Shown: piece after piece, positions 1-5,170 of the stretch | Layout: every line of letters begins with the position of its first letter | Numbering within the stretch: position 1 is the stretch's first letter | Source: an uncultured Desulfovibrio sp. | GTDB lineage: Bacteria; Desulfobacterota; Desulfovibrionia; Desulfovibrionales; Desulfovibrionaceae | NCBI GenBank assembly: GCA_900550745.1 | Contig: URTO01000168.1 | Location: 1-5,170, forward strand | Direction of reading: 5' to 3' | Length of the DNA stretch: 5,170 nt | The notes under the pieces: generated by a model | What the model saw: the letters and a program-made list of their open reading frames with translations, nothing else | What the model was told of the DNA's origin: nothing | The model's database searches: none | Translations under genes and position numbers: made by a program

Positions 1-46
1 CACTGCTTGCGTAGTTGTTATTCTGATTCAAAGCTGTATTTGCCAT
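1..46 (-). CDS. Possible 5' end of an unidentified leftward gene, cut by the window edge
   Basis: An ATG at 44-46 opens a minus-strand frame that stays open to the left edge and reads MANTALNQNNNYASS. The same frame is open upstream to another ATG at 101-103. I do not recognise the product. It does not resemble the N-terminus of LeuC, which I would have expected after leuA. Neither ATG has a convincing Shine-Dalgarno sequence of its own. The ATG at 46 overlaps the stop of a short upstream frame that does have one (see 46-69), so translational coupling is possible. The A+T-rich stretch to the right, with promoter-like hexamers, supports a transcript starting here. Fifteen codons are too few to exclude chance. 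Confidence 0.3.
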   Translation of the reverse strand, partial: MANTALNQNNNYASS

Positions 47-69
47 CAGACGCGGGTATTGTGCGTCAC
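46..69 (-). other. Candidate seven-codon leader ORF with ribosome binding site and TGATG overlap
   Basis: On the minus strand AAGGGA (75-80) is followed after 5 bases by GTG (67-69). This opens a seven-codon frame, MTHNTRV, ending in TGA at 46-48. The last A of the stop is the first A of the ATG at 44-46, giving TGATG, a typical arrangement for coupled translation. This could be a leader that loads ribosomes for the gene running off the left edge, or a coincidence. No amino-acid bias suggests attenuation. Confidence 0.25.
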
Positions 70-112
70 GGTTATCCCTTTGGAGCTTTAAGGAAAAAAG
101 CATCAACCATTT

Positions 113-140
113 TCTATAACACAGCCAATTCAAAAATGAA
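113..140 (-). promoter_or_regulatory. Candidate sigma-70-type promoter reading left
   Basis: Read on the minus strand, TTCATT (135-140) and TATAGA (113-118) are separated by 16 bases in an A+T-rich stretch that contrasts with the GC-rich DNA around it. A start near 106 would give a short leader before the mini-ORF at 69 and the ATG at 46. The -35 match is weak and A+T-rich DNA gives many such matches. Confidence 0.25.
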
Positions 141-174
141 TTTTTAGGAAATCATCGAAACGGCGAATGTCTCG

Positions 175-294
175 CAAACCGCTTTACCCCGGAAACCGGG
201 GCTGCGCAGGGAAAGCGCGGCGCTGCCCATCAGCCCGGCTAAGGGGCGGAAGCCGGAGGAATGGCCCGCTGCGGCTTTCCCCCGGCCCCGCGCC
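175..294 (-). other. GC-rich palindromic 3' region of leuA, possible transcript end
   Basis: This stretch after the leuA stop holds no supported gene but several inverted repeats. CCCCGG/CCGGGG with a three-base loop lies at 187-201. GGGCTG/CAGCCC at 199-204 and 231-236 encloses smaller pairings. AAGCCG/CGGCTT pairs 250-255 with 272-277 around a 16-base loop. None is followed by a T-run on the minus strand, so none is a textbook intrinsic terminator. Transcription of leuA may end here by folding plus Rho, or continue leftward. Confidence 0.3.
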
Positions 295-1866
<1,572 letters not shown>

Positions 1867-1872
1867 GGGATT

Positions 1873-1878
1873 CTCCTT
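1873..1878 (-). promoter_or_regulatory. Ribosome binding site of leuA
   Basis: On the minus strand AAGGAG stands 6 bases before the leuA ATG. It is the best Shine-Dalgarno match in the window and fixes the start. Confidence 0.85.
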
Positions 1879-1940
1879 GGAGTCTTTCAGCCGGAAACAG
1901 CCCGCCTCAGTCCTGACGCCGCCCGATGCGACTTCTTACA

Positions 1941-1970
1941 ACTATACGGTTTTATTGCTGTTTTCCGTAA
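1941..1970 (-). promoter_or_regulatory. Candidate leuA promoter
   Basis: The minus strand has TATAGT (1941-1946), one mismatch from the -10 consensus. A weak -35, TTACGG (1965-1970), lies 18 bases upstream within an A+T-rich patch that follows the stem-loop after pssA. A start near 1934 would give a leader of roughly 70 bases. That leader has no leucine-rich peptide and no terminator/antiterminator pair that I could see, so classical leu attenuation is not supported. Confidence 0.4.
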
Positions 1971-1990
1971 AAAAGCTCTCATATGCAGAA

Positions 1991-2033
1991 GGGAGGGATA
2001 GGGAACCGCTCTAATCAGGTTCCCTTCCCTCCC
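1991..2033 (-). terminator. Strong stem-loop after pssA, probable terminator or transcript-end structure
   Basis: Arms at 1991-2007 and 2018-2033 form 16 base pairs with one bulged base (1999) and a 10-base loop. The hairpin begins 24 bases beyond the pssA stop codon. On the minus strand the bases just after it are TTCTGC. A run of six T (1969-1974) comes only 16 bases later, so the U-tract is displaced. It may terminate psd-pssA inefficiently, protect the 3' end of the message, or allow partial readthrough into leuA. Confidence 0.5.
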
Positions 2034-2056
2034 CCGGATCAAAGCGCCATTCACCG

Positions 2057-2809
2057 TTAATTCTGCGTAAGGCTCCCTAGGAGCTGCCGGTTGCGGCGGG
2101 GCAGAATGATGTAGGTGTAGATGGGGCCGGACAGAAGGTAGATCGCGCCCAACAGGAACCCGAAAACAACGGGCTGGGACAAGATGAGCACGAACACAAG
2201 CAAAGCGGAGATCATGGAGCTGAAGGCGTGCGTCTTCAGGAAGCCGTATTCCTTAAACGAGAAATAGCGCACGCGGCTGACCATGAGCAGGGCCATCACA
2301 AAGGTGATGAGCAGGCCGAGGAACGGCGTGCGGGCTTCCAACCATGACGGGAGATAGGAAGAGAAGAGGATGAACATGGCGACGGCGCACCCGGCTGCCG
2401 GACAGGGGAGCCCGACGAAGAACTTCTTGCTCACCGTGGTGACGCAGACGTTGAAACGCGCCAGACGCAGGGCTGTGCAGGCCACATAGAGGAAGGCCAC
2501 GCCGATGCCGAGCTTGCCGTAGCCTTCGAGCACCCACATCCACGAAGTGAACGCGGGCGCGACGCCGAAGGCCACAAGGTCGGCCAACGAGTCATACTGG
2601 ATGCCGAATTCGCTGGCCGTATTGGTCAAACGGGCGACTTTCCCGTCCAGGCCGTCCATAAGGGCGCTGAACAGGATGGCGAGGGCACTGCCTTCGATAT
2701 TGCCCTGCACCGCGAGGAGCATGGCAAGAAAGCCCGTAAACAGGCTGGCAGTGGTAAAAAGGTTCGGGAGGATATACACTCCCCGCCGAACGGGTTTTTC
2801 TTCTTGCAT
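2057..2809 (-). CDS. pssA: CDP-diacylglycerol-serine O-phosphatidyltransferase (phosphatidylserine synthase)
   Basis: This integral membrane enzyme transfers phosphatidyl from CDP-diacylglycerol to L-serine, giving phosphatidylserine and CMP. The complete CDP-alcohol phosphatidyltransferase signature is present: D52, then D55-G56, A59-R60, G69, D73 and D77, in the spacing DGx2ARx8Gx3Dx3D. The acidic residues coordinate the metal ions. The N-terminal RRGVYILPNLFTTASLFTGF (8-27) is typical of the membrane-bound type II PssA, unlike the peripheral phospholipase D-like enzyme of E. coli. Further hydrophobic segments run through most of the chain, including about 80-110, 130-150, 160-180 and 200-238. 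The 250-residue length is normal. The start has only a weak Shine-Dalgarno match (AGGT, 8 bases upstream), but the N-terminus fits the family. It lies 54 bases after psd, whose product uses its product, so cotranscription is likely. Phosphatidylglycerophosphate synthase shares the signature, but the N-terminus and the psd neighbour argue for serine as acceptor. Confidence 0.93.
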   Translation of the reverse strand: MQEEKPVRRGVYILPNLFTTASLFTGFLAMLLAVQGNIEGSALAILFSALMDGLDGKVARLTNTASEFGIQYDSLADLVAFGVAPAFTSWMWVLEGYGKLGIGVAFLYVACTALRLARFNVCVTTVSKKFFVGLPCPAAGCAVAMFILFSSYLPSWLEARTPFLGLLITFVMALLMVSRVRYFSFKEYGFLKTHAFSSMISALLVFVLILSQPVVFGFLLGAIYLLSGPIYTYIILPRRNRQLLGSLTQN

Positions 2810-2824
2810 AATAAGGTACCTGTG

Positions 2825-2845
2825 GGAATCCTGCGAGCAGATTCC
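2825..2845 (-). promoter_or_regulatory. Stem-loop in the psd-pssA spacer, just before the pssA start region
   Basis: GGAATC (2825-2830) pairs with GATTCC (2840-2845). Beyond one bulged base the stem continues with 2832-2834 against 2837-2839 around a tiny loop. It ends 15 bases before the pssA ATG, next to the weak Shine-Dalgarno. There is no T-run, so it is not a terminator. It could tune pssA translation or mark an RNA processing site. Its role is inference. Confidence 0.35.
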
Positions 2846-2863
2846 GGCCGCGTCGAAGAGGCG

Positions 2864-3511
2864 CTAGGCCTGAAATTTTCTGGCCAGGATGCTTTCTCCT
2901 GCCGCGACCACATCACCGTTGGTAACGACAGCACTATAGTCGGGAGGAAGATAGAGGTCAACCCGAGAGCCGAAACGGATCATGCCGTAGCGTTCGCCGC
3001 GGGCGAGGGTGTCGCCCTCTTCCACACGGCAGACGATCCGCCGGGCGATGAGCCCAGCCACCTGCACCATAACCCAGGGCCGCCCGCCGTCGTCGCGCAC
3101 AAGGTACGCGCAGCGTTCGTTGTCCGTGGACGCCTTGTCGAGCGCGGCGTTGAAGAACTTGCCGGGGAAATAGCGGATGGCCTCCACCCGTCCGGCGACG
3201 GGCGAACGGTTGACGTGCACATTGAACACATTCATGAAAATGCTGATGCAGGGCCGAACCTCCCCCGTGATGGGATCGGCTTTCGGCTCCACGCGGATCA
3301 CCCGGCCGTCGGCGGGGCTGACGGCGATGTCATCCTCCGAGGGCACCACACGTTCGGGGTCCCGGAAAAAATGCCCGGAAAACCACGTAAGCACAAGAAA
3401 AACCAGCGCCAGCGGCCAAAAGCGCAGCGCCGCAAACGCCAGCGCCGTCAGCGCGAGCAGAAAGAGGAACGGCAACCCTTCCGGCGCCACACCGATATTG
3501 CCTTTTCGCAT
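2864..3511 (-). CDS. psd: Phosphatidylserine decarboxylase, short form, pyruvoyl-dependent proenzyme
   Basis: Psd decarboxylates phosphatidylserine to phosphatidylethanolamine at the inner membrane. The 215-residue chain is the short, archaeal-type form. Two adjacent N-terminal hydrophobic segments (about 12-29 and 31-45) anchor it, followed by HFFRDPERVVP (47-57). The catalytic core has SPADGRV (65-71), FNVHVNRSP (96-104), NERC (131-134) and RFGSRVDLYLP (179-189). By family knowledge the chain cleaves itself between G181 and S182, leaving a beta chain of 181 residues and an alpha chain of 34 with an N-terminal pyruvoyl group. D68 and H99 match the charge-relay residues described in E. coli Psd. 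AAGGA 6 bases before the ATG supports the start. It precedes pssA by 54 bases, which places both steps of PE synthesis together. The 131-base gap to trkH suggests transcription starts in that gap, although I saw no clear promoter. Confidence 0.95.
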   Translation of the reverse strand: MRKGNIGVAPEGLPFLFLLALTALAFAALRFWPLALVFLVLTWFSGHFFRDPERVVPSEDDIAVSPADGRVIRVEPKADPITGEVRPCISIFMNVFNVHVNRSPVAGRVEAIRYFPGKFFNAALDKASTDNERCAYLVRDDGGRPWVMVQVAGLIARRIVCRVEEGDTLARGERYGMIRFGSRVDLYLPPDYSAVVTNGDVVAAGESILARKFQA

Positions 3512-3515
3512 CTGT

Positions 3516-3520
3516 CATCC
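3516..3520 (-). promoter_or_regulatory. Ribosome binding site of psd
   Basis: Minus-strand AAGGA lies about 6 bases before the ATG at 3509-3511. It supports that start over the ATG at 3516-3518, which overlaps this site, lies in another frame and leads to a short frame unlike any family I know. Confidence 0.7.
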
Positions 3521-3530
3521 TTCACTTTAT

Positions 3531-3558
3531 GGCCGGGGAACGGCTGCCCTTCCCGGCC
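3531..3558 (-). promoter_or_regulatory. GC-rich stem-loop in the psd leader
   Basis: GGCCGGG (3531-3537) pairs exactly with CCCGGCC (3552-3558). After one bulged G the pairing continues with GAA against TTC. The structure ends about 10 bases before the psd Shine-Dalgarno. No T-run follows on either strand, so a terminator is unlikely. It could affect message stability or access to the start, provided transcription begins to its right. Confidence 0.35.
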
Positions 3559-3576
3559 CAATAAGGTTAAACGTGA

Positions 3577-3597
3577 TTTTCGGATCATGACCGAAAA
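3577..3597. repeat. Perfect inverted repeat with 7-base arms, possible operator
   Basis: TTTTCGG and CCGAAAA flank the 7-base centre ATCATGA. The element lies between trkH and psd, about 65 bases upstream of the psd start. Its size and symmetry would suit a dimeric repressor or activator, but I cannot assign it to a known regulator. On the minus strand its right end overlaps the T-run after the trkH stem-loop, so it may also be part of the transcript end. Confidence 0.35.
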
Positions 3598-3621
3598 AGG
3601 CCACGGATGCAACCCTGCATC
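3594..3621 (-). terminator. Candidate trkH terminator
   Basis: Twenty-one bases after the trkH stop, GATGCA/TGCATC (3606-3611 and 3616-3621) forms a 6-bp stem with a 4-base loop. On the minus strand this is followed after 7 bases by five T (3594-3598). The position suits a terminator for trkH, but the stem is short and the T-run is displaced, so the call is tentative. Confidence 0.35.
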
Positions 3622-3642
3622 GCCGCGTTGCCCACGGCCCGG

Positions 3643-5106
3643 CTAGTCCCGCCAGAACTCAGGGACGAACAGCACGAGGATGGCGTAAATCTCCAGACGG
3701 CCCAGCAGCATGCACAGCGTCAGAACCCATTTGGACAACGCCGGGACATGGCCGAAGTTGTCCACCGGCCCCACGCTGCCGAGCCCCGGCCCCACATTGG
3801 AAATGCAGGTCAGCGTCGCCGTGAACGCGCTCATCAGATCCATGTCCTGCACGGTCAGGACAATCGTACCCGCTGTGGTAACGGTGAGATACAACAGGAA
3901 AAAGCCGACCACCCCCGAAATGACTTCAACGGGCACGGACTTCCCGGCGCTCTTGAGGTGGCGCACGGAACGGGGGTGCAGCAGGCGGAAGATCTCCAGG
4001 TACGCCAGCCGGAACAGCATCACGAGGCGCATGACCTTGACGCCGCCGCCCGTGGAGCCCGCGCAGCCGCCCATCAGCATGAACATCAAAAGGATGACCA
4101 GCGTAATCGAAGGCCAGAGGTTGAAGTTTTCCGAAACGAACCCCGTGGTCGTACAAACGGAAACAAGCTGGAACACCGCCGCCCGCGTGACCTGCTCGAA
4201 TTCCGAAAGCGAACCTATCCCAAACAGGCCGTGTTCCACGAGCCCCGCCACGATGACCGCGGATCCGAGGATGAGCAGCCCGGTATAAAAGCAGCATTCC
4301 TGATTACGCAGGTAAACCTTGACCACGCCCCTCAGCGCCTGCGCATGCAGGGAAAAATTGATGCCCGCGATGAACATGAAAAAAATCAGAATCCATTGGA
4401 TGGATGCCTGCGGGTACGCGGCGATTGAGGCGTTCTTGGTTGAAAAGCCGCCCGTCGCCACGGTTGAAAAGCTGTGGTTGAGCGCGTCGAACCAGTCCAT
4501 GCCCGCGATGTACAGCAGCACGGTCAGCACGACCGTCATCAGGCAGTACACCCGCCAAAGCGTGAGGGCGGTGTCCTGCATCCTCGGCGTGAGCTTGCCG
4601 GGGCTCGGCCCCGTCACCTCGGCCCGGTACAGCTGCATCCCGCCGACGCCGAGCAGCGGCAGGACGATCAGCGAGAGCAGGATGATCCCAAGGCCGCCGA
4701 TCCAGTGGGTCAGGCTGCGCCACATGAGCAGGCCGTGCGGCAGGGCTTCGATATCCGCAAAAACCGTTGCGCCCGTGGTCGTGAAGCCCGACGCGGCCTC
4801 AAAGACCGCATCCGTCACCGAGGCCGTCGACGTCAGCACGAACGGCAGCCCGCCCGCGAAGCTCGCCACGATCCAGCAGATGCCCACCACGGCGAACCCG
4901 TCGCGCAAGGTCAGGTTCAGGGGCGTCTGCGAACGGTTGGCATACGCCAAGGCGAGCCCGCCGCCCACCATGATCGCCAGCGACGAGAGCAGGCCGAGGA
5001 ACGCCCCGTCCCCATACCACAGCGACACCCCAAGCGGTAACACCAGCGACGTGCCCACGCACGCCAGCAGCACTCCCACGATGAACAGAACCGAACGTAT
5101 TTGCAT
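3643..5106 (-). CDS. trkH: Trk-type potassium uptake system, membrane channel subunit
   Basis: TrkH forms the K+-conducting part of the Trk uptake system in the inner membrane and is gated by the nucleotide-binding subunit TrkA, which is not in this window. The 487-residue product is hydrophobic throughout and shows the four pore loops of the superfamily: SGFTTTGAT (106-114), ATGGFST (217-223), CTTTGF (318-323) and SNVGPGLG (436-443), each with the filter glycine. The intramembrane loop GGCAGSTGGGVKVMR (346-360) and the C-terminal GRLEIYAILVLFVPEFWRD (469-487) are characteristic of TrkH and complete the chain. I chose the ATG at 5104-5106 because AAGGG lies 6 bases upstream and the protein then begins MQIRSVLFIVG, a membrane segment. 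An in-frame ATG at 5167-5169 would add 21 proline-rich residues encoded by a hairpin and a C-rich tract, and is unlikely. KtrB is the main alternative family, but length and motifs favour TrkH. Confidence 0.93.
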   Translation of the reverse strand: MQIRSVLFIVGVLLACVGTSLVLPLGVSLWYGDGAFLGLLSSLAIMVGGGLALAYANRSQTPLNLTLRDGFAVVGICWIVASFAGGLPFVLTSTASVTDAVFEAASGFTTTGATVFADIEALPHGLLMWRSLTHWIGGLGIILLSLIVLPLLGVGGMQLYRAEVTGPSPGKLTPRMQDTALTLWRVYCLMTVVLTVLLYIAGMDWFDALNHSFSTVATGGFSTKNASIAAYPQASIQWILIFFMFIAGINFSLHAQALRGVVKVYLRNQECCFYTGLLILGSAVIVAGLVEHGLFGIGSLSEFEQVTRAAVFQLVSVCTTTGFVSENFNLWPSITLVILLMFMLMGGCAGSTGGGVKVMRLVMLFRLAYLEIFRLLHPRSVRHLKSAGKSVPVEVISGVVGFFLLYLTVTTAGTIVLTVQDMDLMSAFTATLTCISNVGPGLGSVGPVDNFGHVPALSKWVLTLCMLLGRLEIYAILVLFVPEFWRD

Positions 5107-5124
5107 GGCTGACCCTTTTGGTGA

Positions 5125-5148
5125 GGGAAGATTGGGGAGGGGAAGGGG
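5125..5148 (+). other. G-quadruplex-type motif upstream of trkH
   Basis: The plus strand has four G-runs of three or more (5125-5127, 5134-5137, 5139-5142, 5145-5148), separated by 6, 1 and 2 bases, which meets the usual G3+N1-7 pattern. For trkH this is the template strand, and the message strand is correspondingly C-rich. It ends 18 bases before the start codon. A folded structure could slow polymerase or expose the non-template strand. The pattern is seen directly, but the function is inferred. Confidence 0.45.
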
Positions 5149-5170
5149 TGCCTTTCTGGAGAAAGGCACC
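5147..5170. repeat. Perfect inverted repeat at the right edge, terminator-like stem-loop
   Basis: GGTGCCTTTC (5147-5156) pairs perfectly with GAAAGGCACC (5161-5170) around TGGA. One further T-A pair in the loop makes the symmetry 11+11. The stem has the build of an intrinsic terminator. No T-run follows on the minus strand, where the sequence turns C-rich, and the other flank lies outside the window. It may end a rightward transcript, mark the end of the gene upstream of trkH, or sit in the trkH leader. Confidence 0.5.

Noticed and set aside
132..145. A+T-only inverted repeat considered as a leuA terminator
   Set aside because: The arms are only A and T apart from the tiny loop, so the stem would be weak, and no T-run follows on the minus strand.
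1887..1982. 31-codon minus-strand frame before leuA (starting MRAFLRK), considered as an attenuator leader peptide
   Set aside because: It has no ribosome binding site, is not rich in leucine, and spans the best promoter candidate, so most leuA transcripts would not contain it.
1991..2033. G-runs in both arms of the pssA-leuA stem-loop, considered as a second G-quadruplex
   Set aside because: Each strand has only three runs of three or more G within range. The hairpin pairing explains the sequence better.
2804..3646. Long plus-strand frame opposite psd, and similar ones at 3607-4428 and 4474-5040 opposite trkH
   Set aside because: These are rich in R, H, Q and E, lack domains, and lie over genes with complete family motifs. 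They are explained by GC-rich codon bias on the other strand.
5107..5169. In-frame N-terminal extension of trkH from an ATG at 5167-5169
   Set aside because: The extra 21 residues are encoded by the edge hairpin and the C-rich tract. The internal ATG at 5104-5106 has a ribosome binding site and begins with a normal membrane segment.

Overview
The window reads as ordinary chromosomal core DNA from a GC-rich Gram-negative bacterium, most likely a deltaproteobacterial sulfate or sulfite reducer of the Desulfovibrio/Bilophila kind. That placement is an inference from the style of the proteins and from my recollection that psd, pssA and leuA are neighbours in that group. It was not tested by a search.

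All four confident genes lie on the minus strand, so transcription runs from the right edge to the left. From right to left they are: trkH (3643-5106), the membrane subunit of a Trk-type potassium transporter; psd (2864-3511), a short phosphatidylserine decarboxylase; pssA (2057-2809), a phosphatidylserine synthase; and leuA (295-1866), 2-isopropylmalate synthase. PssA makes phosphatidylserine from CDP-diacylglycerol and serine, and Psd decarboxylates it to phosphatidylethanolamine, so the pair forms a complete PE branch. The two genes are 54 bases apart and probably share a transcript. LeuA opens leucine biosynthesis. It is separated from pssA by 190 bases holding a strong stem-loop and a plausible promoter, so it may be transcribed on its own.

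The non-coding parts are short but structured. The right edge carries a perfect inverted repeat (5147-5170) next to a G-rich tract that fits the G-quadruplex consensus on the trkH template strand. The trkH-psd gap (3512-3642) holds three inverted repeats. The psd-pssA gap holds a stem-loop just before the pssA ribosome binding site. The left 294 bases contain no confident gene. Positions 175-294 are GC-rich and palindromic downstream of leuA. Positions 1-174 are much richer in A+T and look like a promoter region for a leftward gene whose first codons may lie at the edge.

I found no mobile element, CRISPR array, tRNA, rRNA or phage gene, and no evidence of a new multi-gene system. The points worth a second look are regulatory: the G-quadruplex plus hairpin before trkH, the stem-loops before psd and pssA, the pssA-leuA boundary, and the possible coupled mini-ORF at the left edge.
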